Part shown: piece after piece, positions 25,701 through 35,100 of the stretch
Layout of the letters: each line of letters starts with the position of its first letter
Numbering within the stretch: position 1 is the first letter of the stretch
Source of the DNA: Eubacterium sp.
GTDB lineage: Bacteria > Bacillota > Clostridia > Lachnospirales > Lachnospiraceae
DNA length: 55,073 nucleotides
Direction: 5' to 3'
Assembly (NCBI GenBank): GCA_022791495.1
Contig: JAAVZE010000074.1
Span: 1 to 55,073 of the forward strand
The notes under the pieces: generated by a model
The model's input: only the letters and a program-made list of their open reading frames with translations
The model's database searches: none
Told to the model about the DNA's origin: nothing
Made by a program: the position numbers and the translations under genes

Positions 25701-27286
25701 ATCATGATATTTATTCCATTGAAGATCTGGCACAGCTGATCTACGACCTGAAAAACTCCAACCGGGATGCGAGGATATCGGTGAAACTGGTCTCTGAAGC
25801 GGGGGTCGGAACCGTGGCAGCCGGTGTGGCGAAGGCAGGTGCAGGGGTGATACTGATCTCTGGCTATGACGGTGGTACCGGCGCGGCGCCGGGAAGCTCC
25901 ATTCACAATGCCGGGCTTCCCTGGGAGCTGGGACTGGCGGAGACCCATCAGACGCTTTTGATGAACGGTCTGCGGTCCAAAGTGGTGATTGAGACCGACG
26001 GGAAGCTGATGACCGGGCGTGATGTTATGATCGCCGCTCTTCTTGGGGCGGAGGAATTTGGATTTGCCACAGCACCTCTTGTGACCATGGGATGCGTTAT
26101 GATGAGGGTTTGCAACCTGGATACCTGTCCGGTAGGAGTGGCGACACAGAATCCGGAACTTCGCAAGAGGTTCAAGGGAAAACCGGAATACGTGGAGAAT
26201 TTTATGAGATTTATCGCGGAAGAAGTCCGGGAACTGATGGCGAAATTTGGCGTGACTACGCTGGATGAACTGGTGGGACGTTCCGATCTTCTGAGAGTGC
26301 GGGAAGATATTGATAATGAGAGAGCCGGCAAACTGGATCTCTCTGCGATCATAGAGAATCCCTTCGTGAAGGAGAAGAAGAGCAAGTTCAACAGCAGAGA
26401 TATCTATGACTTTAAGTTAAATAAAACAATAGATGAAAAGGTCTTTTTGAAAAAATTTGCGGAGAATCTTGAGACCGGAGAAAAGAAGACCATTACGGCG
26501 AAAGTGACCAATACCGACCGCTCCCTGGGAACGATCTTTGGATCCCAGATCACAAAGAAACTGGGAGATGATCTGGAAGAGGATACTTTTACGATAAAAT
26601 GTACTGGAAGCGGCGGGCAGAGCTTTGGTGCCTTTATCCCAAGGGGGCTGACCTTAGAGCTTAAAGGTGACAGCAATGACTACTTTGGCAAGGGACTTTC
26701 CGGAGGAAAACTCATCGTATACCCGCCGGAGAATATCCAGTATAAACCGGAGGATAACATCGTGATCGGTAATGTGGCGCTGTACGGCGCTACCAGCGGT
26801 ACCGCTTATATCAATGGTGTGGCAGGAGAGCGGTTCTGTGTAAGGAATTCTGGTGTTCACGCTGTTGTAGAAGGTGTGGGTGAGCACGGCTGCGAATACA
26901 TGACCGGTGGCTGTGTGGTGATCCTCGGTTCCACTGGAAAGAACTTTGCCGCCGGAATGAGCGGTGGTATCGCCTATGTTCTGGATGAGAACAGCGACTT
27001 GTATCTGAAACTGAATAAGGAACTGGTTTCCTCAGAAGCAGTGTCCAATAAATATGATGTCATGCAGCTTAAGGATATGATCACGGCGCATGTAGAGGCG
27101 ACGGGTTCAGAAAAGGGTAAGGAGATTCTTGAGAACTTCAAGGAGATTCTACCGAAGTTCAAGAAGATCATACCTCATGATTACAAGAACATGCTGCAGA
27201 AGATTGCCATTATGGAAGAGAAAGGGCTGAGCAATGAGCAGGCCCAGATCGAGGCATTCTATGAGACCCAGAAGGAAATTTCCTGA
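22724..27286 (+). CDS. gltB: Glutamate synthase, large subunit
   Basis: 1520 residues from the ATG at 22724, with GGAGG eight bases upstream; an ATG at 22700 lacks one. It converts 2-oxoglutarate plus glutamine into two glutamates. The class-II glutamine amidotransferase starts at C26 (DNCGIGAIVN), which becomes the N-terminal nucleophile after removal of a 25-residue propeptide. The central and FMN-binding synthase domains follow (KPGEGGHLPGKKV, SGYDGGTGAAPGSS). The 3Fe-4S cysteines lie in GCVMMRVCNLDTCPVGVATQ. The C-terminal beta-helix GXGXG domain begins near residue 1265. All key residues appear intact. Transcription is probably limited by the leader attenuator. Confidence 0.97.
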   Translation: MSGQYVEETKRKAIGMYDPSFEHDNCGIGAIVNIKGKKTHDTVKNALEIVAHLEHRAGKDGEGKTGDGVGILLQISHKFFQKVAAGMGIEIGEEREYGVGMFFFPQDELKRSQAKKMFETIVDKEGLEFLGWREVPISPRILGKAALECMPYIMQCFIKKPAEIEKGLEFDRKLYIARRVFEQSNENTYVVSLSSRTIVYKGMFLVAQLRQFFDDLQDPDYESAIAMVHSRFSTNTQPSWQRAHPNRFIVHNGEINTIRGNADKMLAREETMESDHLTGELHKVLPVVNTEGSDSAMLDNTLEFLVMSGMELPLAVMITIPEPWANNRYISDKKKDFYQYYATMMEPWDGPASILFSDGDIMGAVLDRNGLRPSRYYITDDDQLILSSEVGVMPISEEHVVKKDRLRPGKMLLVDTVKGELIDDDELKETFASKQPYGEWLDTNLVSLKDLQIPNKRIETYDPEESLRLQKAFGYTYEEVKSAILPMAKNGSEPIAAMGHDTPLAALSGQPQPLYNYFKQRFAQVTNPPIDAIREEVVTSTTVYIGDAGNLLEEKAENCHSLKIDDPILTNIDLLKIKSMQVPGFKVAVIPITYYKNTSLEKAIHRLYLEADRAYKDGANILILSDRGVDENHVAIPALLAVSAMQQHLVNTKKRTSLSMILESAEPREVHHFATLLGFGATAVNPYLALDTIRGLIDNHVLDKDYYVAVNDYNSAVLHGIVKIASKMGISTIQSYQGAKIFEAVGLSKKLIDPYFTGTVSRIGGLDIEDIQNQVEMLHDKAFDPLELGTDITLDSIGNHKSRSGKEEHLYNPKTIHLLQEATRTGDYKKFKEYSHEIDREDLYVNLRSLLDFNFPKKGIALSKVESVEEIVKRFKTGAMSYGSISQEAHETLAIAMNRLHGKSNSGEGGESLERLTVGKDGLNRCSAIKQVASGRFGVTSRYLVSAKEIQIKMAQGAKPGEGGHLPGKKVYPWVAKTRHSTPGVSLISPPPHHDIYSIEDLAQLIYDLKNSNRDARISVKLVSEAGVGTVAAGVAKAGAGVILISGYDGGTGAAPGSSIHNAGLPWELGLAETHQTLLMNGLRSKVVIETDGKLMTGRDVMIAALLGAEEFGFATAPLVTMGCVMMRVCNLDTCPVGVATQNPELRKRFKGKPEYVENFMRFIAEEVRELMAKFGVTTLDELVGRSDLLRVREDIDNERAGKLDLSAIIENPFVKEKKSKFNSRDIYDFKLNKTIDEKVFLKKFAENLETGEKKTITAKVTNTDRSLGTIFGSQITKKLGDDLEEDTFTIKCTGSGGQSFGAFIPRGLTLELKGDSNDYFGKGLSGGKLIVYPPENIQYKPEDNIVIGNVALYGATSGTAYINGVAGERFCVRNSGVHAVVEGVGEHGCEYMTGGCVVILGSTGKNFAAGMSGGIAYVLDENSDLYLKLNKELVSSEAVSNKYDVMQLKDMITAHVEATGSEKGKEILENFKEILPKFKKIIPHDYKNMLQKIAIMEEKGLSNEQAQIEAFYETQKEIS

Positions 27287-27367
27287 CAGTGTCCCTGACA
27301 GAGGCTGGAGGAAAAGGCATTGCATTGCAGATATAAATAATTTATAATGAGGAAAGGGTTGAAAGCT

Positions 27368-28849
27368 ATGGGAAAACCAACCGGATTTTTAGAGTATGAC
27401 CGCAGGGGAAACACCGAGACCGGGCCCCTTGAACGGATTCAGAACTTCAATGAATTTCATGTAGCAATGGGAGAAGAGGAGCGGCGGTGTCAGGCAGCCA
27501 GATGCATGGACTGCGGCGTGCCTTTCTGCCAGTCAGGAATGATGATCGGCGGGATGGCTTCCGGGTGCCCGTTAAACAATATGTGCCCCGAATGGAATGA
27601 TCTGATTTATCTGGGGAATTACACAGAGGCACTAGGAAGGCTGCTAAAGACTAATAATTTTCCTGAGTTTACCTCCCGGGTCTGCCCGGCGCCCTGTGAG
27701 GCAGCATGTACCTGCGGACTGAACGATACTCCCGTCACCATTAAGGAAAATGAAAATGCCATCATTAAATACGGTTATGCCAATGACCTGATGAGGGCGA
27801 AGCCGCCTAAGGTGAGGACCGGAAAAAAAGTGGCAGTGGTGGGCTCCGGCCCCTCTGGCCTGGCAGCGGCAGACCAGTTAAATAAGCGGGGACACAATGT
27901 GACCGTGTTCGAGCGTTCTGACCGCCCCGGCGGGCTTCTGATGTACGGGATCCCCAATATGAAGCTGGAAAAGACCGTGATCGAAGGCCGGGTTAAGATC
28001 ATGGAAGAAGAGGGAGTAGAATTTCGCACGGGAGTTAATGTAGGAGTTGACGTGAAGGCAGGAGAGCTTCTGAAGGATTATGACAGGGTGATCCTCACCT
28101 GCGGTTCATCGAAGCCCAGAGACATCAAAGCACCGGGTAGAGAAGCAGCGGGAATATTTTTCGCGGTGGATTATCTCACAAGGGTGACAAAACATGTGAT
28201 GGATCCAGAGTATAAAGATGTGATCGATGCCAAAGGAAAAAATGTTCTGGTGATCGGCGGCGGAGATACGGGAAATGACTGTGTGGGATCTTCCATCCGA
28301 CAGGGAGCAAAAAGTGTGGTTCAGCTGGAGATGATGCCAAAACCTCCGGAAGAGCGTGCCGACAATAACCCCTGGCCGGAGTGGCCCAAGGTATTGAAGA
28401 CCGACTATGGCCAGCAGGAAGCCATCGCTTTATTCGGCAGCGATCCGCGGATCTATGAGACCACGGTAAAAGAATTTATCAAAGATGAAAAGGGCTGTCT
28501 GACTAAGGTGAAGGCGGTGAAGCTGGCGTGGATCAGAGATGAAGAGACAGGACGCATGAATATGAGTGAGATACCAGGCAGTGAATTTATTCTGGATGTG
28601 GATCTCGTGTTTATCGCCGCCGGATTTCTGGGAACCCAGGAATATATCGCCGAGGATTTTGGCCTGAAACTGACAGAGCGGGCCAATGTGTTTACCAAAC
28701 CAGGTAAGTACAAGACAAATGTAGAACGCGTATTTGCCGCTGGCGATATGCACCGGGGACAGTCTCTGGTGGTCTGGGCCATCCGGGAAGGGCGCGAGGT
28801 GGCGAGAGAAGTAGATGAGGATCTGATGGGATACTCGAACTTAAATTAA
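27368..28849 (+). CDS. gltD: Glutamate synthase, small subunit
   Basis: 493 residues from the ATG at 27368. It transfers electrons from NAD(P)H through FAD and two 4Fe-4S clusters to GltB. Seen: cysteine clusters CMDCGVPFC, GCPLNNMCPEW and CPAPCEAACTCG; FAD motif VVGSGPSGLAAADQL with PGGLLMYGIPNMKLEK; NAD(P) motif VIGGGDTGNDCVG; C-terminal VFAAGDMHRGQSLVVWAIREGR. It lies 81 bp downstream of gltB in the same unit and 73 bp before the GS-like gene. Confidence 0.97.
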   Translation: MGKPTGFLEYDRRGNTETGPLERIQNFNEFHVAMGEEERRCQAARCMDCGVPFCQSGMMIGGMASGCPLNNMCPEWNDLIYLGNYTEALGRLLKTNNFPEFTSRVCPAPCEAACTCGLNDTPVTIKENENAIIKYGYANDLMRAKPPKVRTGKKVAVVGSGPSGLAAADQLNKRGHNVTVFERSDRPGGLLMYGIPNMKLEKTVIEGRVKIMEEEGVEFRTGVNVGVDVKAGELLKDYDRVILTCGSSKPRDIKAPGREAAGIFFAVDYLTRVTKHVMDPEYKDVIDAKGKNVLVIGGGDTGNDCVGSSIRQGAKSVVQLEMMPKPPEERADNNPWPEWPKVLKTDYGQQEAIALFGSDPRIYETTVKEFIKDEKGCLTKVKAVKLAWIRDEETGRMNMSEIPGSEFILDVDLVFIAAGFLGTQEYIAEDFGLKLTERANVFTKPGKYKTNVERVFAAGDMHRGQSLVVWAIREGREVAREVDEDLMGYSNLN

Positions 28850-28922
28850 ATGTAAATCAAATGTAACTTATGCGAAATGGATTGGGGAAGAAAATCTTGT
28901 ATTGTTTGTTAGGAGGAGAAAA

Positions 28923-30236
28923 ATGGGAAATTATACCAAACAGGACATTATACGGTTAGTTGAAGAGGAAGATGTGGGATTTATCCGTCTGCAGTTTGTG
29001 GACAGTTTTGGCGGGTTAAAAAATGTGGCGATGACCAGCGATCATCTCGACCAGATCCTGAATAACCGCTGTATGTTTGACGGCGCCGCCATCCAGGGGT
29101 ATGATACGAAAGAATTGTCAGAATTTATCCTGGCTCCGGATCTGGATACATTTACCATTTTTCCCTGGCGGCCCCAGAGAGGAAGGGTGGCAAGATTTAT
29201 CTGTGATGTGCTCAATCCTGACGGTACACCCTATGAGGCAGATCCGAGATATATTTTAAAAAAAGTAGCAGCAGAGGCAGAGCGAGAGGGATTTTCTTTC
29301 CATGTGGGGCCGGAAAGCCAGTTTTTCCTCTTTGATACCGATGAGAACGGACAGCCTACGACGAATTCCAGGGAAAAAGGCGGATTTTTTGATATTGGAC
29401 CACTGGATTCCGGGGAAAATGCAAGACGGGACATGATACTTTCCCTGGAAGAGATGGGCTTTGTCATGGAGTCTTCCTATCATTCCAACGAGGTGGCGCA
29501 GCACTGCATCGATTTTATGTGTGACGAAGGACTGCGCACTGCGGACAATATCATGACCTTTAAGCTGACGGTCCGCACGGTGGCGAAGCGGCATGGTCTG
29601 CATGCTACTTTTATGCCAAAACCGCGGTATGGATTAAAGGGATCTGCGATGATGCTTAACATGTTTTTGAGCAAAGATGGAGATAATATATTTGCCGACG
29701 AGAGTGCGGCGGACGGCATGAGCAAAAGAGCATACCATTTTATGGCGGGGATCATTCGCCATATCAAGGGGCTGACCTTGATCAATAATCCTATCATAAA
29801 TTCCTATAAACGGCTGGTACCGGGCTACAACGCACCAGTGGAGATCACCTGGTCACGTACCAGCAGAACCCCTCTGATCCGCATCACCAATGTGGGAGTG
29901 ATCGGGCCAAGAGTGGTGCTGCGGAGCCCGGATGGCGCCAGCAATCCTTACCTGGTTCTGGCGGGCTGTCTGGCTGCCGGTCTGGAGGGAATCCGGGAGA
30001 AGCTGGAGCCGCCGGTGAGCATGGATGATGTCATTGGGGAACAGGATCCCCGGTTTGATATTCTGCCGAGATCGCTGCGGGAGGCGATCCATGCTTTTGA
30101 AGAAGATACATTTTTGCAGAATGTGTTCGGAAAAACCCTCTCCGAGATCATTATCAATGAAAAGAAAGAAGAATGGGAGGAGTTTTCCCGACAAGTGACA
30201 GCCTGGGAGGTGGAAAAGTATCTCGACCGCGTCTAG
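28923..30236 (+). CDS. Glutamine synthetase-like protein lacking the catalytic residues (probable pseudo-enzyme)
   Basis: 437 residues from the ATG at 28923 (AGGAGGAG upstream). It aligns without gaps to bacterial GSI-alpha over its length (YIRLQF-type start; ATFMPKP; NSYKRLVPGY; NPYLVLA). Against B. subtilis GlnA, recalled from memory, most metal and catalytic residues are changed. GPEPEFF is GPESQFF (E to Q133; E131 kept). HHEVAPGQHEIDF is YHSNEVAQHCIDF (E to S188, E to C195). GSGMH is GSAMM (H to M244). The flap Glu in GYEAP is N303. The Glu in RVEVRS is V332. FDGSSI is FDGAAI. Such a protein should not make glutamine but could still bind ligands. It sits between gltD and an ANTAR regulator, so a sensor role is my inference. 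Automatic tools would call it glnA. Confidence 0.85.
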   Translation: MGNYTKQDIIRLVEEEDVGFIRLQFVDSFGGLKNVAMTSDHLDQILNNRCMFDGAAIQGYDTKELSEFILAPDLDTFTIFPWRPQRGRVARFICDVLNPDGTPYEADPRYILKKVAAEAEREGFSFHVGPESQFFLFDTDENGQPTTNSREKGGFFDIGPLDSGENARRDMILSLEEMGFVMESSYHSNEVAQHCIDFMCDEGLRTADNIMTFKLTVRTVAKRHGLHATFMPKPRYGLKGSAMMLNMFLSKDGDNIFADESAADGMSKRAYHFMAGIIRHIKGLTLINNPIINSYKRLVPGYNAPVEITWSRTSRTPLIRITNVGVIGPRVVLRSPDGASNPYLVLAGCLAAGLEGIREKLEPPVSMDDVIGEQDPRFDILPRSLREAIHAFEEDTFLQNVFGKTLSEIIINEKKEEWEEFSRQVTAWEVEKYLDRV

Positions 30237-30420
30237 TACAATGAATATTAAGTAACTGACATATTCACTTGTCTAATTATTCAGCTACTGCGTCAGAAAA
30301 TCTAGCTAGACCATTGTTTTGTATGGTCTTTGCCACACGCTACACCGTCGATTTTCTTCCTTGTATCTGAATTAATTATCCTACGTGAATATATCAAAGA
30401 CTTAATTTTCATTGTACTAG
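30233..30420. mobile_element. MITE-like 188-bp inverted-repeat element
   Basis: The ends are inverted copies starting CTAGTACAATGAA. The first 36 bases of each arm match at 31 positions, similarity continues for about 70 bases, and the centre folds as AGACCAT-n8-ATGGTCT (near 30307-30328). The left end contains the TAG stop of the GS-like gene. CTAG/TA at both ends may be the target duplication. No coding capacity. CTAGTACAA recurs just outside the right end (30417-30425), perhaps a second truncated copy. As RNA it would form one long hairpin ahead of the ANTAR gene; no T-run follows. Confidence 0.7.
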
Positions 30421-30454
30421 TACAACTTAGTGTAATAGGAGGTGAACGTCTGCC

Positions 30455-30997
30455 ATGCGGATCCTTGTTGCGTTTCCTAATCTGGAAGATGCAAAAAAAT
30501 TGAAAAATGTTTTGAACCGCGGCGGTTTTGATGATATACTAGCCAGCAATAATGCGTCTCAGGTGATCAGTGTGGCAAATGATTCCGATGGAGGTATTGT
30601 GATCAGTGGTTATAAACTCCCGGATATGCACTACAGTGAACTATTTGGCTATCTGCCCAGAGAATTTTCCATGCTTCTGGTGGCAAGCCCTGCCAGGCTG
30701 GAGGACTGCTACAGCCAGGAGATCGTATGCCTGTCTATGCCGGTTCATTCCCGGGAACTGATTAATACCGTACATATGATGACCATGGATCTTGCCAGAG
30801 AATTGAAGCGGCGTAAGAAAAAACTTCCGAAAAGGCGGACGGCAGAGGAACAAAAGACCATTGATGCGGCGAAGGCTCTTCTGATGGAACGCAATCAGAT
30901 GACAGAAGTGGATGCGCATAAATATATGCAGAAACTCAGCATGGACAGCGGGAACAATCTGGTGGAAACGGCGGAAATGATCCTGGCATTTGAATAA
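30455..30997 (+). CDS. ANTAR-domain antitermination regulator with degenerate receiver (NitR-like)
   Basis: 180 residues; ATG at 30455 behind AGGAGGTGA. The C-terminal ~55 residues match ANTAR RNA-binding domains (IDAAKALLMERNQMTEVDAH, then YMQKLSMDSGNNLVETAEMIL). The N-terminal ~115 residues look like a response-regulator receiver without its chemistry: the acidic pair is replaced (LVAFPNLEDA) and the phosphoacceptor position is Gly in VISGYKLPD. A helical linker joins them. ANTAR proteins bind paired hexaloop hairpins in leaders and prevent termination. Clostridial NitR, encoded beside glnA, acts on nitrogen genes this way. Here its natural target is the gltB leader; control by the adjacent GS-like protein is an inference. 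Confidence 0.88.
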   Translation: MRILVAFPNLEDAKKLKNVLNRGGFDDILASNNASQVISVANDSDGGIVISGYKLPDMHYSELFGYLPREFSMLLVASPARLEDCYSQEIVCLSMPVHSRELINTVHMMTMDLARELKRRKKKLPKRRTAEEQKTIDAAKALLMERNQMTEVDAHKYMQKLSMDSGNNLVETAEMILAFE

Positions 30998-31014
30998 TGG
31001 AATGGAGGCAATAT

Positions 31015-32118
31015 ATGAAAGCTTATTTGATTCTGGAAGATGGAACCGTATTTACCGGAAAAAGTATCGGGAGTACAAGGGAAGTGATCAGTGAGATCGT
31101 ATTTAACACTTCCATGACCGGTTATCTGGAGGTGCTGACGGATCCCAGTTATGCGGGACAGGCGGTGGCAATGACCTATCCTCTTATAGGAAATTACGGT
31201 ATATGCCGGAGAGATATGGAGTCAAAGAGATCTAGTGTGGATGGCTTTATTGTCCGTGAATTGTCCAGGCTCAGCAGCAATTTCCGGGACGAGCAGAGCA
31301 TCCAGGAGTTTCTTGTGGAGCAGGATATTCCAGGAATTGAAGGCATCGATACCCGTGCCCTCACCAAGATCCTGAGGGAAAAGGGAACGATGAACGGCAT
31401 GATCACCACCAACGCCGCCTATGATCTGGATGCCGTCACCAGCCAGTTAAAACAATATAGTGTCCTTGGCGTCGTTGACAGGGTGACAACAAAAAAAATT
31501 GTATCCTATCAACCGGGGGATTTCGATACAGATAGCAGCATTCCGATCACAAAGAAGGTTGCTATTCTTGACGTGGGGACAAAATTTAATATTGCCAGAT
31601 GTCTGCTGAAACGTGGATGTGAGGTGACGGTCTATCCTGCGCGGACGAAGGCGGAGGATATTCTGGCGGGGAATCCTGATGGGATTATGATCACCAATGG
31701 CCCGGGGGATCCAAAGGACTGCGGGGAAGTGATCGAGAATCTGAAAAACCTGTATGCCTCAGATATACCGATCTTTGCTATTTGTCTTGGCCATCAGCTG
31801 ATGGCCCTTGCTAAGGGGGCGGATACAGAGAAGATGAAATATGGACACAGGGGTGCCAATCACCCGGTGAAGGATCTGGAGACAGGGAGAGTTTATATCT
31901 CATCCCAGAACCACGGGTATGTTGTAAAAGAAGATACCATCCCAGAGGGCGTGGCGGAGACAGCTTTTATCAATGTAAACGACGGTACCGTGGAGGGACT
32001 GAGGTATTTAGGAAAAAATATTTTTACGGTGCAGTTTCACCCGGAGGCGTGTGCCGGACCAAAAGATTCCGAAATATTGTTTGAGCGGTTTATGAACATG
32101 ATGAAGGAGGAAGCGTGA
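31015..32118 (+). CDS. carA: Carbamoyl-phosphate synthase, small (glutaminase) subunit
   Basis: 367 residues from the ATG at 31015, with GGAGG seven bases upstream; the ATG at 30997 is too early. It hydrolyses glutamine and channels ammonia to CarB for carbamoyl phosphate, used in arginine and pyrimidine synthesis. The class-I amidotransferase triad is visible: Cys in FAICLGHQLMALA, His and Glu in VQFHPEACAGP. It begins 17 bp after the ANTAR gene, so carAB is probably co-transcribed with the nitrogen unit. No pyr or ArgR site was seen directly ahead. Confidence 0.97.
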   Translation: MKAYLILEDGTVFTGKSIGSTREVISEIVFNTSMTGYLEVLTDPSYAGQAVAMTYPLIGNYGICRRDMESKRSSVDGFIVRELSRLSSNFRDEQSIQEFLVEQDIPGIEGIDTRALTKILREKGTMNGMITTNAAYDLDAVTSQLKQYSVLGVVDRVTTKKIVSYQPGDFDTDSSIPITKKVAILDVGTKFNIARCLLKRGCEVTVYPARTKAEDILAGNPDGIMITNGPGDPKDCGEVIENLKNLYASDIPIFAICLGHQLMALAKGADTEKMKYGHRGANHPVKDLETGRVYISSQNHGYVVKEDTIPEGVAETAFINVNDGTVEGLRYLGKNIFTVQFHPEACAGPKDSEILFERFMNMMKEEA

Positions 32119-32119
32119 T

Positions 32120-35100
32120 ATGCCTAAGATAGAAGGAATACAAAAGGTTTTGGTGATCGGCTCCGGACCGATCGTCATCGGTCAGGCAGCAGAGTTTGAT
32201 TATGCGGGAACCCAGGCATGCCGTTCCCTGAAAGAAGAAGGGATGGAGGTTGTTCTGATTAACTCAAATCCCGCTACCATCATGACGGATAAGGATATCG
32301 CGGACAAGGTTTATATCGAGCCGCTGACGGTGGATGTAGTAAAGAATCTGATCCAGAAGGAAAAGCCGGACAGCGTCCTGCCTACACTGGGGGGGCAGGC
32401 AGCATTGAATATCGCCATGGAGCTGGAGGAATGTGGATTTCTGGAAGAGCAGAAGGTGCGATTGATCGGAACTACTTCCCTAACGATAAAAAAAGCCGAG
32501 GACCGTCTGGAATTTAAACAGACGATGGAAAAGATCGGCGAGCCCATCGCTGCCAGTGAAGTGGTGGAGACCGTGGAAGACGCGGTGGCATTTACAAATA
32601 CCATCGGCTATCCGGTGGTGATCCGTCCCGCATATACCCTGGGTGGCAGCGGAGGAGGTATCGCTGGCACTGAGGAAGAGCTGAGGGAGATCTGCGCTAA
32701 TGGCCTTCGTCTTTCCCGGGTGGGACAGTGCCTTATCGAGCGCTGTATCGCTGGCTGGAAAGAGATCGAGTATGAGGTGATGCGGGATGCCGGCGGCAAC
32801 TGCATCACGGTCTGTAATATGGAAAATCTCGATCCTGTGGGCGTCCATACCGGAGATAGTATCGTGGTGGCGCCATCCCAGACTCTGTCAGATAAAGAAT
32901 ATCAGATGCTCCGCTCATCGGCGCTAAATATCATCACCGAGCTGAATATTACCGGAGGATGCAACGTGCAGTTTGCCCTCCATCCGGAATCCTTCGAGTA
33001 CTGTGTCATCGAGGTAAATCCGAGAGTCAGCCGTTCCTCCGCCCTCGCCTCAAAAGCTACAGGATATCCCATCGCCAAGGTGGCAGCGAAGATTGCCCTG
33101 GGCTATACTTTGGATGAGATCCCCAATGCCATCACCGGCAGGACCTTTGCCAGCTTTGAGCCGGCACTGGATTATTGTGTAGTGAAGATTCCAAGATTAC
33201 CTTTTGATAAATTTATCAAGGCGAAGAGAACTTTGACTACCCAGATGAAGGCCACGGGAGAGGTCATGAGCATCTGTACTAATTTTGAAGGGGCTTTGAT
33301 GAAGGCGCTGCGTTCCCTGGAACAGCATATTGACAGCCTGGATATCGGAAGATATACAGACCGCTCCAAAGAGGAGCTGCTAGAGCGTGTCCGTATCGTG
33401 GATGACCGGAGGATCTATATTATAGCGGAACTGATCCGAAAGGGAGCGACATACGATGAGATTCATGAGATTACAAAGATCGATCGTTGGTTTATCGACA
33501 AGATAGCGATCCTGGTAGAGATGGAGCAGCGTCTTAAGACGGAGTCGCTGACGCCGGAACTTCTTGCAGAGGCAAAACGGATCGAGTTCCCTGATAAGGT
33601 CATCGCCGGTTATGCCGGAATGACGGAGAGGGAAGTCCATGACCTGCGTATTGCCAACGGTATTACCGCCTCCTTTAAGATGGTAGATACCTGTGCGGCG
33701 GAATTTGAGGCGGCGACACCCTATTATTACAGCTGCTTTGGCAGTGAGTGTGAGGCGGATGCGGTTAAGACAAAGAAAAAAGTGATAGTGCTTGGATCCG
33801 GCCCCATCCGTATCGGTCAGGGTATCGAATTTGATTTTTGTTCGGTGCACAGTGCCTGGTCGTTAGAACAGAGCGGTTATGAGACCATAATCGTAAATAA
33901 CAATCCAGAGACCGTAAGTACGGATTTTGATGTAGCAAATAAGCTGTACTTTGAGCCGCTCACGCCGGAAGATGTGGAAAATATTGTGGATCTGGAAAAA
34001 CCCGACGGAGCTGTCGTACAGTTTGGCGGACAGACCGCCATCAAACTCACCCAGGCATTGATGGAGATGGGGGTTCCGATCTTTGGAACCAGTGCAGAAA
34101 ATGTGGATGCCGCAGAGGACAGAGAGCTGTTTGATAAAATTCTGGAAGAGTGTGGGATTCCGAGGCCAAAGGGGCATACCGTGTTTACCACCGAAGAGGC
34201 TTTGGAGGCGGCAAATGAGCTGGGATATCCGGTACTGGTGCGCCCCTCTTATGTGCTGGGCGGCCAGGGGATGCAGATCGCCATCAATGACGATGACATC
34301 ATAGAATTTATGTCCATCATCAACCGCCATGTACAGGAACACCCGATCCTTGTGGATAAGTACCTGATGGGAAAAGAAGTAGAAGTGGATGCTGTGTGTG
34401 ACGGTGACGATATTCTCATACCTGGTATTATGGAACACATCGAACGCGCCGGAATTCATTCTGGAGACAGCATTTCCGTCTATCCTGCACAGAGCATCAA
34501 ACCGGAGGTGCAGGAGGTGCTGGTGGATTATACGAGAAAGCTCGCCAGATCTCTCCATGTCATCGGACTGATCAACATACAGTTTATCGTGTACCATGAG
34601 GACGTCTATGTAATCGAGGTCAATCCCCGTTCCTCCCGGACAGTGCCGTATATCAGTAAGGTGACAGGGATCCCTATTGTGAAACTGGCTTCCCAGGTGA
34701 TTCTGGGAGCGAAGATCAGAGAACTTGGATATGAGACAGGACTGGCGAGAAAGGCAGATTATACCGCCATCAAGATGCCGGTATTTTCCTTTGAAAAACT
34801 CCGTGGCGCCGAGATCAGCCTTGGACCGGAGATGAAATCCACCGGAGAGTGCCTCGGTATCGCCAGGACCTTCAATGAGGCATTGTCAAAAGCGTTTCTT
34901 GGCGCTGGTATCAATCTGCCTCAGCACAAAAAAATGATCCTTACAGTGCGTACCCAGGAACAGGACGACGCAGTTCCCATCGCCAGACGTTTTCTTGCCC
35001 TGGGATATGAGATCTACGCCACCCTGGGAACGAAAAAAGCCCTTGCCAGAGCGGGCGTCGAGGTGATCGGAATCAATAAGATCGAGCAGGAAGCGCCGAC

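Noticed and set aside
33863-34597. 244-codon open frame antisense to carB
   Set aside because: Shadow of carB; no family resemblance. The same applies to 47241-48005 (fhs) and 17933-18637 (argJ).
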